Assembly: GCF_002738225.1 (NCBI RefSeq)
Contig: NZ_PEBQ01000093.1
Location: forward strand, 1 to 64,000
Origin: Acetobacter pomorum
Lineage (GTDB): Bacteria > Pseudomonadota > Alphaproteobacteria > Acetobacterales > Acetobacteraceae
Length of the DNA: 64,000 nucleotides
Direction: 5' to 3'
Notes under the pieces: generated by a model
What the model saw: only the letters and a program-made list of their open reading frames with translations
Databases searched by the model: none
What the model was told of the DNA's origin: nothing
Part shown: positions 16,863-25,362 of the stretch, in pieces
Position numbering within the stretch: position 1 is the stretch's first letter
Layout: each line of letters opens with the position of its first letter
Program-made: the position numbers and the translations under genes

Positions 16863-18187
16863 GTTTTTGCGGTTATGGTCTGCTCTGTTTCATACCAGCC
16901 TTCGGGCTTTTCAGCCTGCAAATGTGCGGTAATGGCGTGGCGCTTCCGGCCAGAAAGCAGGGTAATGTCTGCCACAGCCACGCCAAGGTTGCGCCGGTCA
17001 TCTACATACGGGCCAATAATATCCGCAGGGCGGCTTGTGCGGGAGAGCAGATGCACAGACTGTGTGTGGGGCGGCAGAATAAAATTGTAAGTGTTGTTCT
17101 GGCTGTTTGCGGGCCAGATGGTGGCGCCACTGGCGGTTTTCAGGCGCAGTTGCGGGGCCTGTGTGGTTTCTGCCGCCGGTTTGCGGGCACCTTCAGGCAG
17201 GCGGGCCATAATCTGCTTGAACAGGGGTTCCACTTTATCCCGCGCCACATAAAGCGGGGCGGCGGCATCTTCCTGCCAGCTTTTGGGTATCTCCCCAATC
17301 CGCACCACATTGCCATCGGATACAAAGCTGCTGCGGTTGCCGGTATCCAGATAACTTTCAGTTAGCACACCATTGGCCATAATAACGGCATGGTTGGGGG
17401 CTTCGATATGGTAATATTCGTAAGAGCTGATGGATTTATCATAAAAGATGGAAACCCCGTTCACCAGCATGCGCACGGGCACAAAGCCGCCGTTTAAAAA
17501 TAGGCAGTGCTCGGCCGTTATGAGCAAATCTTGGTTGGGCACGCCGGGGGCAATGGCGTTTTCCACAATACGCACGGGCCAGCCTGCCATATCATCGGGC
17601 AGGGCGGGGTTAACGGTGCACTGCGCCTTGCCCGCCCAGATAAGGGCTGCGGGCTGTGTGCCAGCATTGTTATGCACCAGCACCTCATCCCCCGCGCGCA
17701 AATCCTGCACGGCCACGGTGCCCGTTGGGGTGCTGATCTGGCTATCTGCCAAAAAGCACACTGTGGCCTGATGATTGTGGTTGAAGCTGGCAATTCTGGA
17801 CAAGGGCACAGTGGTGCCATGATGGTGCCAGCCACCCAGATCATACACATTGCCGTGCAGGGTAATGGTGCCCAAAAACTTTCCGTGCGCATTTTCCAGC
17901 GTGATCACGGTTGTTTTTGTAAATTTGTTGTAACTTACAGTACTTTTGGAAGTTGAGAGATGGTCCTGCGCGCTGAATGTCAGCACGTTGGAGATGTTTT
18001 TTCCAAAATTGCCGCTCACTGTCAGCGCAATGGGATGATGGGGGGAGAGGTTCTGGATCTCCAGATTCCCGCCTGTGCCCGTAAAATCTACGTTGCTGTG
18101 GCGTGCCGAATCTGCGGCATCAAACACAACGGTTTTGTTGGTATCTACGGTGGTTTTTTCAACGGTTGGCATGGGTTTTTCTTTCAT
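16856..18187 (-). CDS. Hint-domain protein, 443 residues
   Basis: N-terminal ~140 residues are beta-prone with no match I know. The Hint domain starts at Cys144 (VCFLADSQISTPTGTVAVQ, GDEVL), includes the block-B TAEH (LLITAEHCLFLNG) and ends around NHAVIMANGVLTESYLDTGN. After a linker comes the C-terminal domain shared with its paralogues (LRLKTASGATIWP, HLLSRTSRPADIIGPYVDDR, GVAVADITLLSG, ITAHL), but it stops before the RWTNG-x-A-x-LPL tail found in the others. Active-site residues look intact. It has no signal peptide I can see. Confidence 0.88.
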   Translation of the reverse strand: MKEKPMPTVEKTTVDTNKTVVFDAADSARHSNVDFTGTGGNLEIQNLSPHHPIALTVSGNFGKNISNVLTFSAQDHLSTSKSTVSYNKFTKTTVITLENAHGKFLGTITLHGNVYDLGGWHHHGTTVPLSRIASFNHNHQATVCFLADSQISTPTGTVAVQDLRAGDEVLVHNNAGTQPAALIWAGKAQCTVNPALPDDMAGWPVRIVENAIAPGVPNQDLLITAEHCLFLNGGFVPVRMLVNGVSIFYDKSISSYEYYHIEAPNHAVIMANGVLTESYLDTGNRSSFVSDGNVVRIGEIPKSWQEDAAAPLYVARDKVEPLFKQIMARLPEGARKPAAETTQAPQLRLKTASGATIWPANSQNNTYNFILPPHTQSVHLLSRTSRPADIIGPYVDDRRNLGVAVADITLLSGRKRHAITAHLQAEKPEGWYETEQTITAKTA

Positions 18188-18396
18188 GGTGCATTGTGTT
18201 AAGGATTCTCAAATATAAAAATACAAAAAAGGTATATAAAAAGTAAATAAAACAAAAAAATATTTTCATTACTTTAAAAGTGATGGAACTTTTTCAAAAA
18301 TTTCGTCACGCGGCTGTGTTCCGCCATTTCTGGCTCTGTGGCCTGTTGGGGTATAAAAACACTCCATCCAAAACCTCGGCGCAAAGGGCCTGTAGT

Positions 18397-19050
18397 ATGA
18401 ACTGGCATGAGTGGAGCGTGTTCTGCGGCATCGTGTTTTTTCTGTGTGCCATTCCCGGCCCCAACATGCTGCATGTGCTGGCCAGCGTGGCGCGGGTGGG
18501 CATGGCGCGCGGGGTGGCCACCATGCTGGGCTGCCTTAGCGCGGTTGTGCTGGTGCTTGTGGCCTCTGCCGCGGGGTTGGGGGCAGCACTTGCGGCCTCT
18601 CCACATCTGTTTGGTGTTTTGCGCGTGTGCGGGGCCGCGTATCTGATCTGGCTTGGCGTGCAGGCATGGCGAGAGGGCGGGCAAATACCTGCACCACCCA
18701 CACCCGCGCCACAGCGTGCACCCCAGGCAGCGCAAACCGTACCGTATGATGGCGCGTGGGGGCGGTGGCGCAGAGGGTTTTGGGTGGGCCTGAGCAACCC
18801 CAAGCTGTTGCTGTTTGCGGCGGCGTTTTTCCCGCAGTTTATTACGCCACAAGCCCCGCATCTGCCGCAGTTTGTGGTGCTGATAACCACCTTCGCGCTG
18901 CTGGAAACCCTGTGGTACGCCGTTTATGCCGTGGGGGGTTACACACTGGCCCAGCAGTTGCAGCGCCCCTCTGTGCGCCGGGTGTTCAACCGTATTACGG
19001 CCTGTGTGTTTGTGGGCTTTGGGGCCGTACTTTTACGGGGCCGGGCCTAA
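18397..19050 (+). CDS. LysE/RhtB family amino acid exporter
   Basis: 217 residues, six membrane segments. Family start (W-x-x-F..IVFFLCAIPGPNMLHVLAS), G-x-ARGVATMLGCLSAVVL, RVCGAAYLIWLGVQAWREG, and second half GFWVGLSNPKLLLFAAAFFPQFI. LysE-type proteins export amino acids or homoserine lactones with proton exchange. AAAGGG ribosome site fixes ATG 18397. It lies between two Hint genes on the opposite strand. Confidence 0.93.
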   Translation: MNWHEWSVFCGIVFFLCAIPGPNMLHVLASVARVGMARGVATMLGCLSAVVLVLVASAAGLGAALAASPHLFGVLRVCGAAYLIWLGVQAWREGGQIPAPPTPAPQRAPQAAQTVPYDGAWGRWRRGFWVGLSNPKLLLFAAAFFPQFITPQAPHLPQFVVLITTFALLETLWYAVYAVGGYTLAQQLQRPSVRRVFNRITACVFVGFGAVLLRGRA

Positions 19051-19183
19051 GCATACCTCAGCCGTGGGGGAGGGGCAGGTATTCGCTACGCTTGTTGTGA
19101 GGGCTGCGCTAGTTGATTACGATACGCAATAACAGTAATACGCAGCCCAGCCCGCAACATTGGCCGGATAGGATACACAGCAC

Positions 19184-19402
19184 ATGTCTCAGCCCAAAAA
19201 GGGATGGCCCAGAAGCTGGCCTTTGGCCGTGCTGTGCTGCTGCATTATTCTTGGCCTTTCCATTGCCGCGTTTAGCATGGGGGTGGCGCTGGTGCTGGAA
19301 AACAGCGTGGCCGGGCCGCTCTGGCTGTTTATTTCCGCCATTACTTATTACATTGCCGATCAATCCATAGAATGGAAGAACAGGCCCGGCGGCGGTAACT
19401 AA
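19184..19402 (+). CDS. Small membrane protein
   Basis: 72 residues: basic start, then one long or two short hydrophobic helices (WPLAVLCCCIILGLSIAAFS and VAGPLWLFISAITYYIA), polar tail. Downstream of the LysE gene on the same strand. No family recognised. Confidence 0.6.
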   Translation: MSQPKKGWPRSWPLAVLCCCIILGLSIAAFSMGVALVLENSVAGPLWLFISAITYYIADQSIEWKNRPGGGN

Positions 19403-19435
19403 AAACCCCCGCATAAACAGATAGTTATGCGGGGG
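19401..19435 (-). terminator. Intrinsic terminator for Hint gene
   Basis: CCCCCGCATAA pairs with TTATGCGGGGG over an 8-base loop, followed on the minus strand by five T. It ends the Hint gene at 19446. Confidence 0.88.
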
Positions 19436-19445
19436 CGTAGCGGTT

Positions 19446-21434
19446 TTAGCCGTTGGCGCGTGCCCGTAGCGGCGCAGTATCGGCCACAGTGGCAAAATAC
19501 GGGCCAGCACGGCGCACTTCCACAGTAAGCAGGGCCGGGCCATGCGCTGCGGCGGTGCCTAGCGGCAACAGGGCGTTGCCGTTTGTCCAGCGGGTGTTCT
19601 TGTGCGGTTTGGTCACCCAGCCGTTTTCGGGCGATGTGATGGCTGTATCCAAATGCGGGGTGAGCATGGTGGTTTGCCCACCGGCCAGCACCGTTACGCG
19701 GCCAACAAGCACACCTCTGTTATGCCGGTCATCCACAAACGGGCCTGCCACATCACACGCCCGCGCACTGCGAGAAACAAGATGCACGGCCTGTGTGCCT
19801 GCAGGCAGCATGAAGGACACCTGCGCCCCCGTTACCCGCAAGGGGCGGATAACACGGCCTGCCGGGGTAACAAGGTGCAGGTCGGGGTTGGTGGTGGTTT
19901 CTGGCGCTGTGGGGGCGGGCTGGTGGCCTGCCACATCGGGCGCGCGGGCGGCCAACATGCGCCACAGCGGTTCTGCCAGAGGCCGGGCAACACCTAGCGG
20001 CGCGGCTGCGTGCTCTGCCCAGTTTTTGGGCTTGGCCCCAAGGGTCACAACATTGCCATCCGATACAAAGCTGGGGCGGTTGCCGGTATCCAGATAGCTT
20101 TCTGTCAGCATACCATTGGCCATGATGATGCTGTGTTGCGCTGTTTCCACATGGTAATAGCTGTAAGTGGTTATGGTGCGATCATAAAAGATGCTGCTGC
20201 CATTTACCAACATGCGCACAGGCACCAAATGCCCATTGGCAAAAATGCAGTGCTCGGCAGTTACCAGCAGATCCTGGTTGGGCACGCCGGGGGCAAAGGC
20301 ATCTGCCAAAATACGCACGGGCCAGCCTGCCATATCATCGGGCAGAGCGGGGTTGACCGTGGCCTGCGCCGTGCCAGCCCACACCACCTGCCGAGCATGG
20401 GTGGTGCCATCGGCGGCAAATGTCAGCACCTCATCCCCCCGGCGGATGTTTTCCACCGCTACCGCGCCGTTGGGTGTGGCAATCATGCTGCCAGCCAGAA
20501 AGCACACAACGGCTTGCCCGTTATCCTGAAAGGTCGTCTGGGGGTTACCTTCCGTGGGGGCATCTTTGAAGGAGCTGTCATACGTGACAGATTTGGGCTG
20601 GACAGTCTCCCCCGCTGTCGTGACCAATGAGACATTGCTAACGCTGAGTGTGGCGGTATCAACAATCTGCCCGTTCACGCCCAGCCTGTCTCCACTTTTC
20701 AGGCCGGTAATGGATACGCCTGCGGCCTTGCCACCTGTTGGCAACACCACCGTGTTGTTGCCCGTGCCAAACACAACAGTGGCTGTGGGCCATGTGGCGT
20801 TGCCAAACGTGGCGGTTGCGCCATTGTTCAGCGTAAGCGTGCCATTATATTGAAAATTGGGCGTAAAGGTGGAGGACGTAACCGTAATGGGGCCACTATA
20901 GCTGAGCCCGTTATCATATGAGCTGACATTGGAGCCATTGGTAATGTTCAGCGCCCCGGCCGTGGCGCCGTTGACCGTGCCGATGACAATATTGGAATCA
21001 TCAATGTTCAGCGTGCCGCCAGAGGCCACACCGAACATGAAGCCAGAGGCGTGCCAATCCTGCGTGACATCCTTGAACGTGGCCGTGCCACCGTTGTTGA
21101 CTGTCAGGCCGCTATCTGTTTTCAGCGCGCGTGAAATGGTGGCGCTGCCGCCGTTATTCACTATCAGGGCGCCAAATGTCAGATTGGTGGTGCTGCTGAC
21201 AATGCTCAGCTTGCCCTGTACGTCTATGACCATATGCCCCAGATCCGTCACGCGTGACGGAAGGGTGACATCTGCCCCAGCGGGAATGGTTACGGTGCCA
21301 GATGTGTTGGCGTCTGGCGCATTGGGTGCGGGCTGGCCGTTATAGAGCCAGTTGCTTGCGTTGTCCCAATCTCCCCCTGAAGTAGGGCCAACCCATGTGT
21401 AGGATGAACCTGTGGTCGAAGCCGTATTTGTCAT
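19446..21434 (-). CDS. Hint-domain protein with beta-helix-like N-terminus, 662 residues
   Basis: Residues 1-300: YTWVGPTSGGDWDNASNW start, then repeated short strands with NNGG-x-AT turns (LIVNNGGSATI, LTVNNGGTATF, TLNNGATATF), suggesting a right-handed beta-helix like autotransporter passengers. The Hint domain starts at Cys311 (CFLAGSMIATPNGAVAVE, GDEVLTF, TAEHCIFANG, HSIIMANGMLTESYLDTGN); catalytic Cys, Thr-x-x-His and the terminal block are present. The conserved C-terminal domain follows (LHLVTPAGRVIRPLR, FMLPAGTQAVHLVSRSARA, GPFVDDRHNRGV, RWTNGNALLPLG). No classical signal peptide. Whether the Hint cuts itself out or off is untested. Confidence 0.9.
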   Translation of the reverse strand: MTNTASTTGSSYTWVGPTSGGDWDNASNWLYNGQPAPNAPDANTSGTVTIPAGADVTLPSRVTDLGHMVIDVQGKLSIVSSTTNLTFGALIVNNGGSATISRALKTDSGLTVNNGGTATFKDVTQDWHASGFMFGVASGGTLNIDDSNIVIGTVNGATAGALNITNGSNVSSYDNGLSYSGPITVTSSTFTPNFQYNGTLTLNNGATATFGNATWPTATVVFGTGNNTVVLPTGGKAAGVSITGLKSGDRLGVNGQIVDTATLSVSNVSLVTTAGETVQPKSVTYDSSFKDAPTEGNPQTTFQDNGQAVVCFLAGSMIATPNGAVAVENIRRGDEVLTFAADGTTHARQVVWAGTAQATVNPALPDDMAGWPVRILADAFAPGVPNQDLLVTAEHCIFANGHLVPVRMLVNGSSIFYDRTITTYSYYHVETAQHSIIMANGMLTESYLDTGNRPSFVSDGNVVTLGAKPKNWAEHAAAPLGVARPLAEPLWRMLAARAPDVAGHQPAPTAPETTTNPDLHLVTPAGRVIRPLRVTGAQVSFMLPAGTQAVHLVSRSARACDVAGPFVDDRHNRGVLVGRVTVLAGGQTTMLTPHLDTAITSPENGWVTKPHKNTRWTNGNALLPLGTAAAHGPALLTVEVRRAGPYFATVADTAPLRARANG

Positions 21435-21562
21435 AGATTTGTATAGTCCTGTGCGAATACAGTAAAAACATTCAGCAAGCAGATGAGTACTTGGTGTTTT
21501 TGTTCACTTTAAGGCGTTGTTTGGTTGATCTTAACGCGTTGGTAAAGTATATTTACGCAGCA

Positions 21563-21574
21563 GGAAACAGGACC
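21563..21574 (-). promoter_or_regulatory. Motif shared with another Hint upstream region
   Basis: GGAAACAGGACC lies 129 bases upstream of the 662-residue Hint gene. The same 12-mer occurs at 27167-27178 upstream of the 580-residue Hint gene, and similarity continues for a few bases (NNAANGGT). Possible regulator site; inferred. Confidence 0.35.
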
Positions 21575-21648
21575 GCAAGGGTCTTGTTAAAGAAAAAGTG
21601 AGGTATTCACGAACTCTCAATACGACTGTTGCAGAAAAGTCGCATCAC

Positions 21649-22485
21649 CTATACGCAATGCGCATACCACACGACACGGCCCAAAATAAGGGCATGGCTG
21701 GCGGGCAGGTTATAGGCAGAAAACCGCTTGTTTTCGCAGCTTATATGCACCACCTGGCGGCCGTGGGCATCAAACGTGCGCTCTGCCCAGCGGCACACCA
21801 CGTTTTCCCCATCAAACAGCACAAAAAGCCCCGGTTCGGCCAAGGTGGTGCGCCGGGTGTCCAGCAGCACCATATCGCCATCACGCAGCAGGGGTTCCAT
21901 GGCTTGGCCTTCCACCATCAGGGCGCGCAAATCTGCGGCATGGGCGTTCAGGCGCTGGGTAATCAGGCTTTCTTCAAAATATTTGGGGCTGCCCAGCATT
22001 TGCGCTTCATCATACTGGCCGCGCAGTGTGCTGCGCCGGGCCAGAAACGGCACCGTAACATAGCCCGGCGGGGCCGGTGGTGCAGAAGGCGGTGGCGGTG
22101 TGGGCAGCCGCAAGTAGTGTTGCGCGCCAGAATGCGGCCTTGTTGGGCCGGAAGGGTGCGTATCATCCAGCGTGGTGTGCCCACGTGCAAAACCTGTTTT
22201 TTCTGGCGGGGTAAAGGGTGGGGGCAGGTATGGGGTGCGGCGCTCACGCAGCATCAGCCCCGGCTGGGCATGGTCCACACCGGGAAAAAGCAGATCCCGC
22301 GCAGTGCAGCCCAGCACGGCGGCAATACATTCCAGCTTTTCCCCCCCGGGGTTACGAGACTTCCCCTTGAGAATATCGCGCACATAGGTATCGCCCACAC
22401 CCGCTTTGCGGGCCAGCGCCTTTTGGGAGAGCCCAAGCTGGGCCATCCTGCGTTCCAGTTCATCTGCTACGGGTGATCTTGTCAT
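21649..22485 (-). CDS. Phage repressor, XRE HTH plus S24-like domain lacking the Ser
   Basis: 278 residues. N-terminal XRE-type helix-turn-helix (LGLSQKALARKAGVGDTYVRDILKG), Pro-rich linker ~100-150, then a LexA/CI C-terminal fold (LMVEGQAMEPLLRDGDMVLLDT, FDGENVVCRW). The family's G-x-SM-x-P serine is Ala here (GQAMEP), and the lysine expected in VV-K-R is Cys. Dimerisation could remain, but self-cleavage should not. Divergent from the early genes, as for a CI-type repressor. The start at 22485 (MTRSP) is chosen because the HTH begins soon after; 22515 is possible. Confidence 0.85.
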   Translation of the reverse strand: MTRSPVADELERRMAQLGLSQKALARKAGVGDTYVRDILKGKSRNPGGEKLECIAAVLGCTARDLLFPGVDHAQPGLMLRERRTPYLPPPFTPPEKTGFARGHTTLDDTHPSGPTRPHSGAQHYLRLPTPPPPSAPPAPPGYVTVPFLARRSTLRGQYDEAQMLGSPKYFEESLITQRLNAHAADLRALMVEGQAMEPLLRDGDMVLLDTRRTTLAEPGLFVLFDGENVVCRWAERTFDAHGRQVVHISCENKRFSAYNLPASHALILGRVVWYAHCV

Positions 22486-22526
22486 GGCCTGTGCACTATT
22501 CCATGCCGGAGCCATGCGCGCAAAAG

Positions 22527-22538
22527 GGGATATATCCC
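22527..22538. promoter_or_regulatory. Putative repressor operator
   Basis: The perfect palindrome GGGATATATCCC lies between the divergent repressor and early genes. TATATC reads as a possible -10 for the repressor. Role inferred from place and symmetry. Confidence 0.45.
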
Positions 22539-22751
22539 ATTTTTTGGGTTGACGCTGCGTGAGTGGTCACCATAGCGTCCGGGGCAGGCCATGTTTTGGT
22601 GGTGTTAATGGCCAGCCACCCTGCAACCCACGGATCACCCATTATGCCTGTTTCCGGTTCCATTGTGTTTGATATTTCATCAAAACAGTTTTCAAATCAT
22701 AATGTTTTGCCATTTCCTAACCTGCTGTCTTTGCGGAAGGGGGGAGGGGTT

Positions 22752-23303
22752 ATGGCCAGTGGCACCCCCACCCCCAAGCGTGCAGGAAAAGGGGCGGCCA
22801 ACACGGACCATAAGGGGGGCAGGCCGGGGGATGTAGATGTTTCTATCCCCTTAACGTGGTGTGATACATCACACGGAAATACCGAATCCGCCCCGCCGGT
22901 GCCAGAGGATGGGAGTGTGAGCACACGGGCCTGCCAGCAGGCGCAGCGGCCCGGCACATCGGCCCAGATGGTGGCCAGCATGGTGGGGTTGCGGCGCAGG
23001 GGCTATTCTTTCCGGCGGATCGGGCGGGAAGTGGGCCGGTGTATGGAGGGCGTGCGGCAGGTGCTCATGCGGTATGAAGATGCCCTGAAGGCCCAATCCC
23101 CCGCCCACGCGCCCCAGCCCAAAGGCTATGCCGAACTGGTGCGAGACCCCGAACCCCTGCCCGCAGGCCACCCCATTGCCATGCGTGGGCTTTGGAAAGG
23201 GTTGGAACACTGGCAACCCGCGCAGGCACACGCTCCCACCACATGGCAGCAGGATGAAGCAGCCCTTGCCCAAGCCCTGCTGTGGAACGGAGGTGCTGCT
23301 TAA
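22752..23303 (+). CDS. Phage early protein with HTH, DNA-binding
   Basis: 183 residues. After a Gly/Lys-rich tail-like start, residues ~75-105 form a helix-turn-helix (LRRRGYSFRRIGREVGRCMEGVRQVLMRY), followed by a Pro-rich C-terminus. An AGGGGGGAGGGG ribosome site supports ATG 22752. First gene of the early operon; its stop overlaps the next start (TAATG). Likely a small regulator; family not certain. Confidence 0.65.
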   Translation: MASGTPTPKRAGKGAANTDHKGGRPGDVDVSIPLTWCDTSHGNTESAPPVPEDGSVSTRACQQAQRPGTSAQMVASMVGLRRRGYSFRRIGREVGRCMEGVRQVLMRYEDALKAQSPAHAPQPKGYAELVRDPEPLPAGHPIAMRGLWKGLEHWQPAQAHAPTTWQQDEAALAQALLWNGGAA

Positions 23304-24148
23304 TGCCCCGTTCTGCTGCTTCAGCCTCATCCCCCGCAACGCCCGCAGCCACACCCGCCAGCACGCGGCGCAGGTGGTCCAAGTTCTGGTGGCAGGACCA
23401 TGAGCGAGATCCCGCCTTGCGCTTGTGCAGTCTGGCAGCCCAAGGCTTGTGGATGCGCCTGCTATGCCTGATGCACGAGGCCGAGCCCTACGGCCATTTA
23501 TGTGTCAACGGTAAACCCCTGCACCCGCGCCAGATTGCCCAGATGGTGGGCGTAGGCCCGCAGCAGGTGCGCCGCTATATGGCAGAGCTGCAAGATGCCG
23601 GCGTGTATGCCATCACGGCGGAGGGGGTGCCGTATTCTCGCCGTTTGGTGCGAGACCGCGCTGCATCCGATGCCGGGGCCGCGTGGGGCCGCACCGGGGG
23701 CAACCCGCAGCTTAAGCCCGATGCCCCCACAACCGAGGCCGGACAGGGGATAACACCCCTACCCGAAGCCAAGGTTATGCTCCAAGAAGCAGAGGCAGAA
23801 ACAGAGGCAGAAGCAGAACATCCCCTCACCAAGTTCGGGCCGGACACGGATGCGCGCACGCATCTGTTCAAATCTGGTCTGGCGTTTTTAAAAAAGGCCA
23901 CCGGCAGGCCAGATCGGTCCGCCCGTGCCATTCTGGGCCGCTGGCTGAAGCTGACGGGGGATGATGCCACCGTGGTGCTGAACGTGCTGGCCGAATGTGC
24001 CAACTTTAATCCCGCAGAACCTGTGGCGTGGATAGATGCCACCCTGCGCACCCAGTTGCAGATGCGCCCCGCGCCAGAAGAACCCACCAGCCAGCACGCC
24101 CGCCGCATGGCCGCGTGGGATGGCGTGCCGGATGTGGAGGGCGTGTAA
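23303..24148 (+). CDS. Phage replication-like protein (DUF1376-type start)
   Basis: 281 residues. The N-terminus has WSKFWWQDHERDPALRLCSLAAQGLWMRLLCLMHEAEPYGHL, then winged-helix-like PRQIAQMVGVGPQQVRRYMAELQDAGVY. The middle is Glu/Ala-rich and the C-terminus helical (ARAILGRWLKLTGDDATVVLNVL). These features recall phage replication initiators and DUF1376 proteins. It starts one base into the previous stop, with GGAGG nine bases upstream. Exact role inferred. Confidence 0.65.
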   Translation: MPRSAASASSPATPAATPASTRRRWSKFWWQDHERDPALRLCSLAAQGLWMRLLCLMHEAEPYGHLCVNGKPLHPRQIAQMVGVGPQQVRRYMAELQDAGVYAITAEGVPYSRRLVRDRAASDAGAAWGRTGGNPQLKPDAPTTEAGQGITPLPEAKVMLQEAEAETEAEAEHPLTKFGPDTDARTHLFKSGLAFLKKATGRPDRSARAILGRWLKLTGDDATVVLNVLAECANFNPAEPVAWIDATLRTQLQMRPAPEEPTSQHARRMAAWDGVPDVEGV

Positions 24149-24149
24149 C

Positions 24150-24719
24150 ATGCCGCATCTTTCACACAGCGCAAGCGTTGTGCAGCCGCATGCAGCGTGG
24201 CGAGGGCCGGGCAAGGGCTGTTCCACGCCGCCGGTGCCGCAGGGTGGGGGTGGCTACACGCCTGCGCCGCCAGATGTGCAAGCCCTGTTTGCCGCCCTGC
24301 GTGAGGGCGTGGCCCTAACTGCGCGGGATATGCCGCCCAATGTTATGGCCCATGTGCAGGCTTGCTGGCAGCATGTGCAGGGGGCCATGCAGCCGGTTAG
24401 CCAACCCATTGTGGCCGCGTGGTTGAAAAAACTGGGGCAGCTTGTTTCCAACCCACCGGGGGCGGCAGATGCCGCAGCACAATGCCGCGCCATATACGAG
24501 GTCTGTGCGGATATGCCCGTAGGGGCGTGGTGCCCGCAGGCGCGTCTGGCATGGGCGCGCCAGCCTGCCCGCAATGGTTACCCTGTAGGTGCGCGCTGGC
24601 CAGCCCCGGCAGAACTGCGTGCCGTGCTGCTGCCTTTTGCAAACACCATCTGGCGCGATGCCCGCGGCTGCAAGGCGCTGCTGGCGCTTGATACGCGTGC
24701 GCCAGATTTGCAAAAATAA
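24150..24719 (+). CDS. Phage early hypothetical protein
   Basis: 189 residues, helical Ala/Pro-rich (PPDVQALFAALREGVALTARDMPPNVMAHVQACWQ; IVAAWLKKLGQLVSNPP). It starts one base after the previous gene with GGAGG before ATG. Position after the replication-like gene suggests a replication accessory role; not recognised. Confidence 0.6.
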   Translation: MPHLSHSASVVQPHAAWRGPGKGCSTPPVPQGGGGYTPAPPDVQALFAALREGVALTARDMPPNVMAHVQACWQHVQGAMQPVSQPIVAAWLKKLGQLVSNPPGAADAAAQCRAIYEVCADMPVGAWCPQARLAWARQPARNGYPVGARWPAPAELRAVLLPFANTIWRDARGCKALLALDTRAPDLQK

Positions 24720-24738
24720 TGATGTTTCAGGACTGTTT

Positions 24739-25272
24739 ATGAAAACGCATACAAACCCCGCACAGGCCCCAACCCCCAATGCCCTTATGGCTCAGGCCAC
24801 GCTTAACCGCCCGCGCCGCACGGTGCAGGGGCTGCTACAGGCCGGAGACATTACGCAGGCTGCCGCCGATGCCGCAGAGCGCTGGTGCCGCAACTATGTA
24901 TTTGGCTACTATGATTATCTGGAACACACCAGCCCCGCCCCACAAGGCCAGACCGTGCGGCATGATGCCGTATCCTGGCAGATGGTGCGTGCGCAGGCCA
25001 TGGCGCGTATTACCGCGGTGCGTGATGCACTGGGCCTGTGCGCCCACCAGCGTTTGCGCATGATGCTGGTGGATGATCTTTCCTTCCGCGCTATGGGGGA
25101 GGCCCTGTTCCCCACCATTTCCAGCAGTTCTGCCCAGCGCAAGATTGCGGCGCAATGTGCCCTGGTGCTGGAACAGCTGGCAGCGTTGGAGGAAACATTC
25201 CGCCGTGCAGCGCAGGAAAAAAGAAAACGCACCCCAAAAACCACACCTGCACACAGCAAGGTTTTAAAATAA
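24739..25272 (+). CDS. Phage early protein, possible late-gene regulator
   Basis: 177 residues. Basic start, helical middle (AERWCRNYVFGYYDYLEH), and a late HTH-like region (RLRMMLVDDLSFRAMGEALFPTISSSSAQRKIAAQCALVLEQLA), similar in layout to RinA/ArpU-type regulators at the end of early operons. Basic C-terminal tail. A terminator follows. Function inferred from place and layout. Confidence 0.55.
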   Translation: MKTHTNPAQAPTPNALMAQATLNRPRRTVQGLLQAGDITQAAADAAERWCRNYVFGYYDYLEHTSPAPQGQTVRHDAVSWQMVRAQAMARITAVRDALGLCAHQRLRMMLVDDLSFRAMGEALFPTISSSSAQRKIAAQCALVLEQLAALEETFRRAAQEKRKRTPKTTPAHSKVLK

Positions 25273-25295
25273 AACCCTCAACCCCACCTACGCCA

Positions 25296-25336
25296 TGCAA
25301 AAAGGGCCGATGCTTGCGCACCAGCCCCTTTTTGCA
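25296..25336. terminator. Bidirectional intrinsic terminator
   Basis: TGCAAAAAGGG pairs with CCCTTTTTGCA. It separates the phage early operon (+) from the convergent Hint gene (-), the junction between phage and cargo. Confidence 0.8.
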
Positions 25337-25362
25337 AAACAGGTGTTTGCAATAAAGCGTTT

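Noticed and set aside
22549..22578. Promoter TTGACG with -10 near 22572 for the early operon
   Set aside because: The -35 is fair but no good -10 at 16-18 bases; not supported enough to list.
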